Positions 33,522 through 44,936 are shown, numbered from the stretch's first letter. The stretch is 64,000 bases of DNA from Prunus persica (GCF_000346465.2 NC_034014.1:30203777-30267776); one strand, 5' to 3'. Numbers and translations: made by a program. Notes: generated by a model from the sequence alone, not told the origin.

Positions 33522-35312
33522 ATGGAAGATCATTCTTTACCTGCACCAGACACTTCTCTTAGCTTGACAGAATATGTATTAGATTTAGCTATTGGGCAAG
33601 AATTTCCTGATGTTGAAACTTGCCGAAGAAGATTGAAGAATATTGCCCTAGTACAGCATTTTGATCTTCGTATAGTGAAATCAGACCGTAGCCGTTTTAT
33701 AGCCAAGTGCTCCAAAGAAGGTTGTCCATGGCGTGTTCATGTAGCAAAATGTCCTGGAGTTCCAACCTTCACAGTAAGAACCCTGCATGGTGAGCATACT
33801 TGTGAAGGAGTTCTCAACCTTCATCATCAGCAAGCATCAGTAGGTTGGGTTGCTAGGTCTGTAGAAGCACGGGTTCGGGATAATCCACGATATAAGCCAA
33901 AAGAGATCCTGCAAGATATCCGTGATCAGCATGGAGTTGCTGTTTCTTACATGCAAGCTTGGCGTGGTAAGGAGCGTAGCATGGCAGCACTTCATGGAAC
34001 TTTTGAAGAAGGGTATCGCCTTCTTCCTGCATACTGTGAGCAAATAAGGAAAACCAACCCAGGAAGCATTGCTTCAGTTTTTGCCATTGGACAAGAAAAC
34101 TGCTTCCACCGTCTCTTTATTTCTTACCGTGCATCAATTTATGGTTTTATACATGCTTGTAGGCCACTTTTAGAACTTGATAGAGCACACCTCAAAGGCA
34201 AATACTTGGGTTCCTTACTTTGTGCCGCAGCTGTTGATGCTGATGATGCATTATTTCCACTGGCAATAGCTATCGTTGATGTAGAAAGTGACGAAAATTG
34301 GATGTGGTTTATGTCAGAATTGAGAAAACTACTTGGAGTAAGCACTGACAACATGCCTAGACTAACAATACTCTCTGAAAGACAAAGGGGTGTTGTAGAG
34401 GCTGTGGAAACTCATTTTCCAAGTGCCTTCCATGGTTTTTGTCTGCGTTATGTCAGCGAAAATTTTCGTGATACATTTAAGAATGCAAAGTTGGTGAATA
34501 TCTTTTGGAATGCTGTTTATGCTCTCACTGCAGTTGAATTTGACAGCAAGATTGCAGAGATGGCAGAGATCTCGCAAGATGTGATACCATGGTTTCAACA
34601 TTTCCCTCCCCAACTTTGGGCTGTCGCATATTTTGAAGGTGTGAGATATGGCCATTTTACTCTGGGTGTTACAGAGTTGTTGTATAATTGGGCCCTTGAA
34701 TGCCATGAGCTCCCTATTGTGCAAATGATGGAGCACATTCGTCATCAGTTATCATCGTGGTATAATGATCGTCGGGATATGGGAATGAGGTGGGCATCAA
34801 TATTAGTACCATCTGCTGAGAAGCGGGTTTTGGAGGCAATGGCTGATGCTCGATGCTATCAAGTACTTCGTGCAAATGAAGTTGAATTTGAGATTGTGTC
34901 GACTGAGCGGACAAATATTGTAGATATACAAACTCGTGTGTGCTCATGTCGCCGTTGGCATATATATGGTTTACCTTGTGCACATGCTGCTGCTGCACTT
35001 ATGTCTTGTGGACACAATGTCCATTTATTTGCTGAGCCTTGGTTCACTGTAGCAAGTTACCGAGAGTCCTATTCACAGATGATTAATCCTATTCCAGATA
35101 AGAGCCTATGGAAGGAGCCAGGCGAGGGAACAGAGGGTGGAAGTGCCAATGTTGATATCACAATACGGCCACCCAAGACTCGGCGGCCACCTGGAAGACC
35201 CAAAAAGAAGGTCCTTCGTGTAGAGAACTTCAAGCGCCCAAAGAGAGTTGTTCAATGTGGTCGCTGCCATATGTTAGGACATTCTCAAAAGAAATGTACC
35301 TTGCCAAGTTGA
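33522..35312 (+). CDS. MUSTANG (MUG)-family domesticated Mutator transposase-like protein
   Basis: 596 residues in one exon, no terminal inverted repeats nearby, so a host gene rather than an element. Order: N-terminal domain (LTEYVLDLAIGQEFPDVETC); MuDR DNA-binding type region (FIAKCSKEGCPWRVHVAK, HTC); MULE transposase core (ACRPLLELDRAHLKGKYLG, DENWMWFMSELRKLLG, FHGFCLRYVSENFRDTF); SWIM zinc finger (CSCRRWHIYGLPCAHAAAAL); basic AT-hook-like PPGRPKKK; and a CCHC knuckle (CGRCHMLGHSQKKC). The second catalytic Asp of MULEs, usually in a TILSDRQ context, is Glu here (TILSERQRG), so transposition activity is doubtful. The ATG at 33522 is the first plausible start; the frame is open to 33294 but the extra residues look like intron. 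Confidence 0.88.
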   Translation: MEDHSLPAPDTSLSLTEYVLDLAIGQEFPDVETCRRRLKNIALVQHFDLRIVKSDRSRFIAKCSKEGCPWRVHVAKCPGVPTFTVRTLHGEHTCEGVLNLHHQQASVGWVARSVEARVRDNPRYKPKEILQDIRDQHGVAVSYMQAWRGKERSMAALHGTFEEGYRLLPAYCEQIRKTNPGSIASVFAIGQENCFHRLFISYRASIYGFIHACRPLLELDRAHLKGKYLGSLLCAAAVDADDALFPLAIAIVDVESDENWMWFMSELRKLLGVSTDNMPRLTILSERQRGVVEAVETHFPSAFHGFCLRYVSENFRDTFKNAKLVNIFWNAVYALTAVEFDSKIAEMAEISQDVIPWFQHFPPQLWAVAYFEGVRYGHFTLGVTELLYNWALECHELPIVQMMEHIRHQLSSWYNDRRDMGMRWASILVPSAEKRVLEAMADARCYQVLRANEVEFEIVSTERTNIVDIQTRVCSCRRWHIYGLPCAHAAAALMSCGHNVHLFAEPWFTVASYRESYSQMINPIPDKSLWKEPGEGTEGGSANVDITIRPPKTRRPPGRPKKKVLRVENFKRPKRVVQCGRCHMLGHSQKKCTLPS

Positions 35313-35679
35313 CCTGAATTAGCGTTTGTTAAAATCTTTCTCCCCCCTTTGTTCTGGTTCGTTTATCCTTTCTTTGTTCTAAAAATGCAGTAGGATCAGT
35401 GGTGTGTTTGTAATGTTAATGTAATGTTTTAATTAACTATTTTAGTTGCGAAATAAGGATTTAGTCCTTTTTTTGGCACAATTCCTTTCACTTATCATGT
35501 GCATACAGTGGCAGTATCTGTGTTTTCTGGATTTACACCAAAGCATGACTAAGTTGTAATGGACATTTGAACATGTTCGTGAGCATTTGTTTCTCTTGTT
35601 AGATTGTATTATAATTGTCCAGGCCTAAACATCTTAAGGTTCCATCGGTGATTGATCGATTGTATAGACATCTTTTGCA
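35313..35679. other. MUSTANG 3' UTR region
   Basis: AT-rich, T-run-containing 3' sequence after the stop at 35312. No other feature seen. Confidence 0.4.
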
Positions 35680-36045
35680 TTTTGGGTTTGATGAATGAAT
35701 TTTCGTATTTTAGGGGTTTCACTAATGAATTTTCACATCGCAGAAAATTTTGCTGATGAATTTTTGCATTTTGGAGTTTCGGGAATGAATTTTCTCATTT
35801 TGGGGTGTCGGTAATGAATTTTCAATTGCCGAATCCATTCCAAAAAGTGCAATTGATCATCTCCTAAATTACCGTTACCAAAGATAAAGAAAAAAACGCA
35901 ATGATTTTTGCATTTAAGGGTTTCAATGATGAATGTATTTTGAGGTTTCATGATTGAATTATAGTATTTCAAGGTTTCGTTGAAGAATTTTCCCATTTTG
36001 GGGCTTTATGAATGAATTTTTGCATTTTAAGGTTTCAATAATTAT
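35680..36045. repeat. Degenerate ~30-bp minisatellite
   Basis: About ten diverged copies of a unit close to GAATTTTTGCATTTTGGGGT TTC-x-ATGAAT. Examples are at 35697, 35725, 35756, 35785, 35814 and, after a gap, 35905-36040. It lies 0.4 kb after the MUSTANG stop. Confidence 0.7.
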
Positions 36046-36585
36046 TTTTGCCGATAACTGTTTCCTCCCTTACATTAACCTTACAATAGATGTGAAAAAT
36101 ACAGCTATCATTCGAAAATATCTGCAGATACAGCACTTTAGGGCACAATATCATACAAAACCAAACTTAAAACCATTGCGCTCAGCTCAAATTGGGTTTC
36201 AATTAATATGACTATTAACACAATATTGTCGCAGATACCGTCACAACTTTTTTGTCTAAATCTAAATTTGGAGAGTACTATCCAGACTAACAGATGACAG
36301 TTAACACAAAATTTGTAAAAACAATATTCATAGATGCGTGTGTAAATTTCTCTCTGCCTCTACTTTAGCTGAACATATTGGGTAGGGGCCTCACTGCCAT
36401 AAATGCATCCACCATCTGAAAACTATGCAAAAACATTCCATCAATCCTTCTAAGTCATAACTGAGATTTCATATAATTCAAAATGTTTGCTTTCAATGCC
36501 ATGTGCCAACAAGCATCTTTCAAAATCTATATGGGAGGCCAGAATCAGCACAGTGACAAATAACAATCTATAGAACGATCAATCT
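36046..36585. other. Spacer between minisatellite and tryptophanyl-tRNA synthetase relic
   Basis: AT-rich, no ORF or repeat recognised. Confidence 0.4.
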
Positions 36586-39500
36586 TTAGCCCCAGAAGCT
36601 TCCCTCATCAGTCACAGCAGCCCTAGCCCTACGATATCTTTCAACTAGTTCAGTCAAAACTTGAATAAGCAGTTGCTTAACTTCACCTGTTAGCACGCGT
36701 CCTGCACCGTACTCCTAATAGTACCCGAAGTGAATTAGCAAAAAAAGCAGGCATCATTTGTACTAATAAAAAAAAATTATTGATAAAAAAAAAAAAAAAA
36801 AACAAGTAAGCTCATTAGGATACCAGTCTCACCTTCCTTATCGCTTCGAGTTTAGCATCATCATCCATGAAAAAACTGAGATATTTGAATGGTAAATCTA
36901 CCTGAATAATGTCCAGAAGATAAAATCATTCCTCAATAAGTTACAATGCACCAAGTACTGACAGACAAATCTTATAAGACATGAATCAAATTGGCATGTA
37001 AGTGCAGACAGATGAGCAGAATTGTTTTTCTTGCTTGGACAATCTATAATGAGAAGAGAAGGTAGTAGATCCAGTAACAAATAACACTCTCAAACCAAAT
37101 GGGGAGGACAAATTTCTATTACTAACATGTGAGACAATTCAAATACCTCGAGATTTACTCCATGCTCTCTGTCTCTCTATTGAATCTTGTCCACCAGAAA
37201 ATGCATACCTGTTTATCTGCACATGCACACAAAATTCTTTATTTTGTTAATCCTGAAGAATTTTCGGACCATTTGGAGTGTGATTTCAGGTAGAAACATT
37301 TGGCACAGTGAAACTACGGTTTGGTGGTGTTGGAAAGCTAAGACAAGAGGAGATGCTGGTTTTGGAAAAGGAAGACAGCTATTTGAAGAAATAGAAAGCA
37401 TGTTTTTCACAGAGAATTTCAAAGGTTACACTTTGCAACCTTGCATCAATTAAAGACTTTGGTCCTAGCATAAAAGAACATTGATAATGAGTGTGTAAGA
37501 GTCTTAGTAAATACAAAGGTTGTACAAATAAACCCACAGCAACAGCAAAAGCAAACCTTGTTCTTAGTTTCCTTTTGCAAAATCAGTTACATAAATGGCA
37601 GAATTTGGATCACTGGCCGACATTTTACCGGTCTCTCCCTGCAAGTATCCGCATTCCAGGAAATATATCAGCAATCACATGCATATGACATCATCCAATT
37701 CTGGCATGACCAGTTTCACCGGCAATTACTTGTACAAATTTAAAGCTGAATATTCATGTTACAATAATCAACGTTTTTTTAATATTAATTATGGTCCTTG
37801 TGAACAATTATATATTCATGTTTATGTGTGAGTGCATGCATACAGGTAGGTGTCTTCAATATCCACATTAGCGCCCAAACGTATCTGCAAACATCAAAAT
37901 TTAGCACCCCCACTGGAAAACATTGGTCAAATGAAACAGAACAGTCTCTAGTGCAAAATCATTGGTCCAATTAAAGACACAAATCAGAAAAATAAACAGC
38001 CAAACAAGTACAGAAAGCCAGATTCTGCATAAAAATCATCACCTAAATTATATCGTATCTTTCTTATCCCTTTTTAAAAACTTAGGAACCACTTTAAGTA
38101 GCACACATGTATTCTGCGCCAAAAACATAAAGTACCTGCATGGCAGGACTCAATCAATGCAGATTTCTGATATCCAATCCGTGGAGCGACATCTCGTGTC
38201 ATTCTAAAATAAGGATCCCGGACAAATTGTGAACCAATATAGCATGGTATTAGTAAATAAAAGAAAAAAAGAAAAAAAGAAAAAAAGCATTCACTAAAAC
38301 AAATGAGCACACAAAGTTACAAAAACTACAATCATTCCAATCTCCATGTTTTATCCTCTCAAAAGGTGTTATGTTTAAAGGTGAGGTGGTTCCCTACAAA
38401 TTTTACCAGGAAAAAGAAAAACACTAACCCTCATATTTCATAGCATGTAAAAAAGGAAAAAGTCCCCCGAAAGTAACCAATATATGTTCTCCTGAATAGT
38501 AACAGATCTTGCACAATAATACTAACATAAATTTACTGTACACAGCTATCAAGGGCACATAAACTATACAAATCTATAAAAACTAAAAAAACTTGACCAC
38601 TTTCAAGCATTAGTTAACATTTCATGTTCTGAGAATTATTCATATAATTTATACCTGGTCAATCGTGCAGGGAATTAAGCAACGAATATTGTCTTGGCCA
38701 CCGAAAGATTGGAAAGGAACTTGGAAATGAAGGAACTGCCTGCATTAACACATAACCACATTGGATCTCCTTAATATGTTTTCAGCACACTCTCACATCG
38801 ATATGCTATCTTACACAGTCACATCAAAGAAACAGAACAAATGGAGATTTCAGAAAAGAAAAGAAAATTTTTGATGGAGCTTAGACTTGGACTAAGCAAT
38901 GTTTTGTTTCTTTGCCAGTTACAGTTGACTGGCAGAGTGCAACCATAAGAGCTCAAAGGAAAGAATAAGCACTTATGAGCTTAATCAAACTTACAAGAGG
39001 TGATGTTTCATGAAAGTATAAAAAACAGAATAAATATTAGCTTCACTATTTTTTTGGAACTAATCAGAAACAACAAACAAAAATTACATGATTCGCTATC
39101 ATAAGCAGCATAGCCAAGGAAAATACCTGCACAGGTGGAAAACTTTTCCTATATGATCTTCACAGGTGAAACCAAAAATTCCAACAACCTGGATAGATGA
39201 TTACAGAAAGTCAAATAAAGAGGTACATAAAATATCTATAAAAGGAAGGAAAATCAGTACAGAAAATAATGCTCCATAGGGAAAAGATTGTAAATCACCT
39301 TATTATATGTGACACACTTTCCAACCTTCACCATGTTCTTGTAGAAGGACTGCATAAAAAATTAAACATAAAATCAGTCAGCAAGTGTTATAACACAAAC
39401 TTACACACAATATTCATGAATGATAGAATCACGCCCCTATCAAAGTTTAAAAACAGAAGGTTCCCCATCGAAGCTTGTCAAGTAGTTTGCATCTCATATG

Positions 39501-40550
39501 GTGATCACATGGTGGAACATCCAACATGAACTTTAAATTCATGAGGCCCTTTTACGTAAATTCATTAAGAAACTCAGGATTTTAAAGCCAACAAGATTTT
39601 CTATTTAAAAAAGAGGCTTGCATAGAATCCCGAAATCTCAAACGCCTTCAACTTGGGCAGAAAAGTAAATAAAGGCTTGAATAGCACACTCTAGGCCATT
39701 ATAAAAAATTGAAACACAAACTCAACAACATGTCGACATGCAGAAGTATTAAATTAGTAATGGAATTAAACGTATATATGTGTTATTTACCCACCAACAT
39801 AATCAAAAGCCGAGAAGATGAAGGTTCTTGTTACGTCAAAACCACAGGCAATAATGTCTTTGGCATTCTCCCTGGCAAGTCTCTGGCTCTCTTCCACGGT
39901 CAGATTTTTCCACATGCATTTCTCATCATCAGTAATTTGAATAACAAGAGGAACCTTAAGGCCTCTTGCAAATATCTGCAAAAAGCATTCGGTGATAACT
40001 ATTCACAAATTTACTATACAAAGACCCTGATTATATATGCATATGAGTGTGTACATAGCAGTCTCATCATCTGCCTCTTAAACCCTAGCTACAAAAAGAT
40101 AAGCAGAAAGCAAGGTACTAACTGAACATGAAGGGGATAAGATGAACCAAATGCAATGCCTCAGAGGAAGGCCCTCTTCTACCAATAGAATTTCTCTCCT
40201 CACTCATATACACCAAGAATTTCATTCAAGTCCCTGCACTCGCATACAGTCCACTATCAACTTCACTTCTGTATTTTTTTTTTTTTTTTGTTTAAAAATG
40301 TCAAATTTATAATGATTGAAAACCAAAGACAACGAGAGATAGAGAGACCTGTGGGCGAAGAAGACGCCGCGGCGGAGGAGCACGTGGGGAGCACGTGAGG
40401 TGAGGCGGTGGATACGGTCGACGAGGACTGGTCGATTTTCTGACAGCCGAACTGGTCAATGAGCTTTCGTAGTTGATTTTCCCGCCACCTTTGGCCCGAC
40501 ACCGTCCATGTATTCACTACCTGCTCTTCTCCTCCCCCTTCCTCTCTCGG
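36586..40550 (-). pseudogene. Tryptophanyl-tRNA synthetase (cytosolic type), decayed intron-containing copy
   Basis: Exon remnants follow the order of the family on the minus strand: 40349-40550 (KLIDQFGCQKIDQ, GVFFAHR), 39791-39975 ([12 protein letters not shown] to [14 protein letters not shown]), 39299-39349 (FYKNMVKVGKCVTYNK), 39127-39188 (IFGFTCEDHIGKV), 38655-38739 (PSFPSSFP and DNIRCLIPCTIDQ), 38136-38217 ([16 protein letters not shown]), 37572-37638 (GETGKMSASDPNSAIYVTD), 37147-37216 (YAFSGGQDSIE), 36833-36901 (FKYLSFFMDDDAKLEAIRK), 36586-36714 (GRVLTGEVKQLLIQVLTELV). Frameshifts occur within at least five exons (near 40434, 39970, 39140, 38712, 37170). The exon with the HIGH-equivalent motif between FFAHR and VPLVIQ is missing, and the C-terminus is truncated. 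KMSAS survives. Retained introns show a DNA-level duplication, not a retrocopy. Confidence 0.88.
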
Positions 40551-40719
40551 CGGCTATTTTCTTTCTCTCTTCTGAGGGCATTTTGATGTTTTTAATGACT
40601 TCCACATTTTATTATTCATTTCATTTCCCCTTTGACGACGTCGTTTCGAGCCAACTACAGTAAATAGAAGGGGCCCTATTTCCAGAATTGAACCTTAACG
40701 CTAATAATAAACACCCCAA

Positions 40720-41898
40720 ATGCTTCAAAGCGTTGTCGCTGCCAATGATTCAATGAAGAGCAATGAAGAAGCCCAAGCAGCGAAGAAAACGAGAGAGTTG
40801 CCCAATCTCTCAGAGTGCCATTCGTGCCACCTGAGAGTCGACATTGCCAACGACAATGCCAAGAGCAAACTTAACGTCCTGTATAGCGAGTGGCGCGTCG
40901 TCCTTCTCTGCAAGAAATGCTTCTCTCGCGTCGAGTCCTCGGAGCTCTGCTCCTATTGCTTCTCCACTTCGTTGTCCCAAGAATCTTTCTCTTGCCGCCA
41001 GTGTAACCGGAGAGTCCACAGGCATTGCGATTCCGAGTACCAAAGCGTTGTGGTCTTGTCCGATTCTTCTTCGGCCACGGAGTTTTCGGTCTGCGCCGAT
41101 TGCCGGATTCCGGAGTCGCTGGTCAAGTGGAGAGGGGTTGTGAGCAATAGGAAGGGTCGGAGGACTGGAAAGAGAAGAGTTGGTTTGGGATTGGGTAAAT
41201 CTAGGGTTTCGGCCATGGTGGATGACGGGGAAATTGATGATGCCTTTGGTGGCGAAGAGGGCTCAAACAGTAGGAGGGATGAGGATGCTGCTGTTGATGA
41301 TGATGGGCCCTCGAAGGAAGGAGAAATGAGCTGCTCCAATGGTGTTGACTTGGAGTCTCCGACTTTCTGTAAACAAGAGGAATGTATCTGTATTTCCACG
41401 CCAAAGGAGCAAAGCTGCAATGCAAGGGTTGATCCCTTTTATTTCAAGTATAGGAAAAGGAGCACTCTTGATTGCTATGTGTTGACATACAAGAAGAGAA
41501 GGCCCAAAAACTTCAACCCAAGAGCGCTTGACATTGAAGAAGAGAGTGAAGATGATGATGGGCCGTTGAAGGAAGGAGAAGTGAGCTGCTCCAATGGTGT
41601 TGACTTGGAGTCTCCAACTTTCTGTAAACAAGAGCAAGAGGAATGTATCTGTATTACCACGCCAAAGGAGCAAAGGTGCAATGCAAAGCTTGATCCTTTT
41701 TTTTTAAAGTATAGGAAAAGGAGCACTCTTGATCGCAATGTGTTAACATACAAGAAGAGAAGGCCCAAAAACCTCAACGCTTCTTCTATGTTAACATATA
41801 AGAGAAGGAAACCCAAAAGCCTCTATGCTTGTTATACATTTACGTATAAGAGGAGGAGACCCAGAATTCTGTATGCTCGTTCAACTGGTTCATCTTGA
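40720..41898 (+). CDS. Cys-rich zinc-finger-like protein with an internal 85-residue duplication
   Basis: Single-exon ORF of 392 residues starting at an ATG. The N-terminal third has paired cysteines and histidines like a PHD/RING-type zinc-binding domain (CHSCHLRVD, LLCKKC, LCSYC, SCRQCNRRVHRHC, VCADCRIPE). A basic stretch (RKGRRTGKRR) suggests nuclear location. The C-terminal half is an in-frame tandem duplication: a unit beginning DDDGPxKEGExSCSNGVD and ending LTYKKRRPKN starts at about 41296 and 41551 (255-bp period), then degenerates into short TYK(K/R)RRPK repeats. I cannot name the family. The gene starts only ~170 bp from the divergent synthetase relic and may use its old bidirectional promoter region. 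Confidence 0.7.
   Translation: MLQSVVAANDSMKSNEEAQAAKKTRELPNLSECHSCHLRVDIANDNAKSKLNVLYSEWRVVLLCKKCFSRVESSELCSYCFSTSLSQESFSCRQCNRRVHRHCDSEYQSVVVLSDSSSATEFSVCADCRIPESLVKWRGVVSNRKGRRTGKRRVGLGLGKSRVSAMVDDGEIDDAFGGEEGSNSRRDEDAAVDDDGPSKEGEMSCSNGVDLESPTFCKQEECICISTPKEQSCNARVDPFYFKYRKRSTLDCYVLTYKKRRPKNFNPRALDIEEESEDDDGPLKEGEVSCSNGVDLESPTFCKQEQEECICITTPKEQRCNAKLDPFFLKYRKRSTLDRNVLTYKKRRPKNLNASSMLTYKRRKPKSLYACYTFTYKRRRPRILYARSTGSS
41296..41780 (+). repeat. In-gene tandem duplication, 255-bp period
   Basis: Two copies starting GATGATGATGGGCC at 41296 and 41551, very similar at DNA level. The second has a 6-bp insertion (CAAGAG) and a few substitutions. The duplication keeps the reading frame. Confidence 0.9.
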
Positions 41899-42394
41899 GA
41901 CCTATACTGAATCTTGATAGCTACAGGTAGGAGAAAACATCCTCCTCTTGAATCTTGAGTGCATTTGGTTCTTGCTGTTTGAGTTATGAGTTTCATATGC
42001 TTCCGTTATGATTTTTAGTGTGCTTACTATTAATTTAGGGGCACCGTATGATTCTTCATCTAGTATTAATTTAAGCTCAGATACCATTTTGTGTTCTCAG
42101 GCAAGAATTCACGATTATTTTCTTCCAATTTGGGTTAAGATCGCTCAGGAGTCTGTAGATTTAGAAGTTCCCCATAAGTGTGTTTTTTTTACTCTGCGTG
42201 ATTTATATTCTCAAACAGAGAATCCAATGATTGGTTGATAAATGCATCACCATAGTAAAAACTTCAGTTAAATCCGTAGAGTTAATATTCATTAAATCCT
42301 TCATTGGCAGCATTTGGTTGGCAATGGCATTATGCAGAATCGAGATGGTGGGTATGAATGATCATCAGATCAGCTGTTTGGTTGAGTGGGAAAT
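41899..42394. other. Spacer and leader of the first SUMO-like gene
   Basis: About 500 bp with upstream out-of-frame ATGs. A possible acceptor (TTATGCAG) at about 42337 suggests a 5' UTR intron. No other feature. Confidence 0.4.
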
Positions 42395-42802
42395 ATGGAT
42401 CATCATCACATTCACACACCAGCTGCAACCTTGGACGACGATGATGATGTTGAGGAAACAGCAACACTCAGCCACACTCAAAATTCGGCGGCCAGCAGCT
42501 GCAGCGGCAGGCTTTCTCATCTTCCGACAGGAGGAGAAGATGAAGAAGATCCAACGACTCTGATCAGGGTGAGGGCCCAACAACATCCTCCTGTCACCTA
42601 CTTGATGGGACCCAACTCGTTGCTCCAACATGTCTTGCGAAACTACGATACACGTAACTCTCTTCTCTATGAATCAAAGCGTTTCCTTTACAATGGGAAT
42701 AGGGTTCGCCAAAACCACACTCCGGCTGATTTGGGAATGGAGGACGGTGATGCCATTGATGCAATGTCCCACATGTTGGGTGGTGGGGCTGCTGTTACTT
42801 AA
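42395..42802 (+). CDS. SUMO-like (small ubiquitin-like modifier) protein, copy 1, intact
   Basis: 135 residues from an ATG. A ~60-residue His/Asp/Ser-rich N-terminal extension precedes a ubiquitin fold related to plant SUMO (IRVRAQQHPP, LLQHVLRNY, SKRFLYNGNRVRQNHTPADL, GMEDGDAIDAMSHMLGG). The di-Gly is followed by GAAVT, so a SUMO protease would have to trim the tail before conjugation. It is far more diverged than canonical SUMO1/2, and whether it is conjugated is unknown. Two related broken copies follow downstream on the same strand, indicating tandem duplication. The next gene start codons upstream are GTG or out of frame, so this ATG is preferred. Confidence 0.8.
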   Translation: MDHHHIHTPAATLDDDDDVEETATLSHTQNSAASSCSGRLSHLPTGGEDEEDPTTLIRVRAQQHPPVTYLMGPNSLLQHVLRNYDTRNSLLYESKRFLYNGNRVRQNHTPADLGMEDGDAIDAMSHMLGGGAAVT

Positions 42803-44612
42803 TTAAACCCATATCTTTGTGTAACGTACTATTTAGTATTTAGTATTTACTTTGTGTTGCTTTGCTCGCTAATTTGATTTGATTTTTTTTAATCGGCAGC
42901 TAATTTGATTTGATGTCTCTGAATTTTGTAGAGTTCGTAGAAAAAAGAAAAATAGAAAGTGGATAGCTGGGTTTTCATCTTCTTTTTTTTCTTTTTGTCT
43001 TTTTTACGCAAGAGGGGATTCTTGGAGTGTAGAGCATTTGTCTTTTTTTTAGGTAAAAAAATAAAAATAAAATAAAGCTAGCTTCTTCGAAATCTGAGAT
43101 ATTAAATTAGGAATTTCTTAAACACGTAACAGGATCATGTGCTCTTTGCCATTGTATCTCTCCCCTTAATTTAAAGATGAAACACATTCACCCAAAATAT
43201 ATGGGAAGCTGCTTTTTAGCAGATGCTGGTTATGCTAGTTGATAACAGCAGAGAGTCTGTCCTTTACATTCGAGTTGGAATCTTCTGTATCTAGCTTCTA
43301 TTAAGAAAATATAGATGTGCTTCCAATTAATTGACTAAAAGACAAAAAGTTTGATCTCCCTTTCCGTCTCCCTCTTCTCTCTCATGTCATGACGACTAAA
43401 ATGGAACTCTGAGCAATATTTAAATAAGTTGTACCATCAAGCTCACGCCAAAATGTACTATCAATCACATGACTAAAGGTTTTTGTGTTTTTTCCCTCTC
43501 TCTTTTGTTTTGGGTTGTGGAAAATCTGTGTGTGTGTGTTTTTTGTTTTAAAGAAAAAAAAAATATTGGTTTTGTGTTTAAATTGTTGTCCTTTTGATGG
43601 CAGACCTCTCTCTCATTTGGGCACTCACAGACTTGACTCATCATCTCTGCAAAAAAGGTAATTCTTATTTGAAAATCTCGTTTTTGTTTGAGAAAGTTTC
43701 TGAATGTGTTGGGTTATATCAACTTGTTTTTGTATGAGAAAGTTTCTGAATGTGTTGGTTTATCTCAACTTACAAGGTGAAATTTTGTCTACATTTCGGT
43801 TGTTTTAGGCGCTTCTTCTCATCACATCACTTTGGGTTTTTCTTCATTTTTGGTTTATTTTGCTGTTTTGTTTTTGTCTTTCTTCACTTTTGCTGGATGG
43901 ATGGACTTGTTGTTGGTTTGTTTGGGGTTTGATTTCTGTGATTTGGAGGGGGTTTACTTTTCATACTAGGGGAGCTGATTAGGCTTGCAAAGAATCAGAT
44001 TCAGAACGTGTTTTTCAATGTCTTCGATTGAGCATTTTGTATCTAAAATAGTGAGTGAAGTAGTGTATTATGGCTCCATTTGTCTTCAAAGGCTCACATG
44101 TTCTGGTTGAAAGATCATCTTCAACTGGTCGCTGATCGTTTAGGTGTTTTTTCAAATGCTTGCAAAAGATGCTGTCTGACCGTTGTAGTGCTTGAAAGAT
44201 CTTTAGCTAATACTTCCAACTAGATGATTTTTCTTGTAACCCATATCAACTCTAAGCTCATAAAGCATCCATCTTTAAGATTCAAGCTTTTGTAAGTTGG
44301 CATTCTCTTTAGAGTCTATGCGGGTCGGATGTTGATATGGATATAGCTTCAGGGGTTTACTAATTCTGTTCTGATCTTTTAGAGACATTTAGTTTGCTAT
44401 ATTATGGCTTAGACGATGAAGAAATAGTCTACATTGTGATTTTTCTTCTGTATTGATCAATTTTTCAGATGTATATTGGTTTATGGGTTTCCCTTGTTTG
44501 TTTTAAAAATCTTTGTATGCTTGGTTCTTACAACTTATAAGCACAATAATATTCTATTCTAAATGTGGATTTTCATTTGGGGTTTACAGAATAGTGATTG
44601 ATCACTGTGGGA
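42803..44612. other. Spacer between SUMO-like copies 1 and 2
   Basis: 1.8 kb, T-rich. A leader exon for copy 2 may end at AAAAAAG|GTAATT near 43657 and splice to GGTTTACAG at 44590, mirroring copy 1. A near-duplicated ~50-bp stretch (GAGAAAGTTTCTGAATGTGT at 43689 and 43736) is visible. Confidence 0.4.
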
Positions 44613-44936
44613 ATGGATGATCACGTACCAACAATCACCCATGAATTGCTCATCAGGCTCTCTCTTCCGAAAGAAGAAGATGATGATGCGATTCTTCTCA
44701 AGATTCAGTCTCAACAGCATCCTGACATCTCCTACATGACCTGCCCAAGTCTGCCTCTTGGACATGTACTTTGAGATTACTGTAGACGTTCTTACCTACA
44801 CTATGAAGCAGTACGTTTCCTTTATGATGGAAAATGGGTCAGAGAGAAGGATACCCCGGAACAGCACGAGATGGAGAATGAGGATGTTATTGATGCAATG
44901 TTGGATCAGATTGCCGGCGGTGGCCATGTTCTTTGA
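44613..44936 (+). pseudogene. SUMO-like copy 2, one premature stop
   Basis: Reads through a SUMO-like fold from ATG 44613 to TGA 44934-44936 in one frame except for a TGA at 44772-44774. Copies 1 and 3 have an Arg codon at that place (VLRNY, LIRDY), so a C-to-T change explains it. Other parts are well kept (EAVRFLYDGKWVREKDTPEQ, MENEDVIDAMLDQIAGGG), which points to recent loss. An assembly or sequencing error is possible. Confidence 0.78.

Noticed and set aside
37840..37885. Short exon-like sequence (IRLGANVDIEDTY) inside the synthetase relic
   Set aside because: It has an acceptor-like start but no fitting donor, and its position in the exon order does not match the enzyme.
40953..41816. 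Minus-strand ORFs with repeated segments opposite the zinc-finger-like gene
   Set aside because: Their repeats merely mirror the in-frame duplication of the plus-strand gene.
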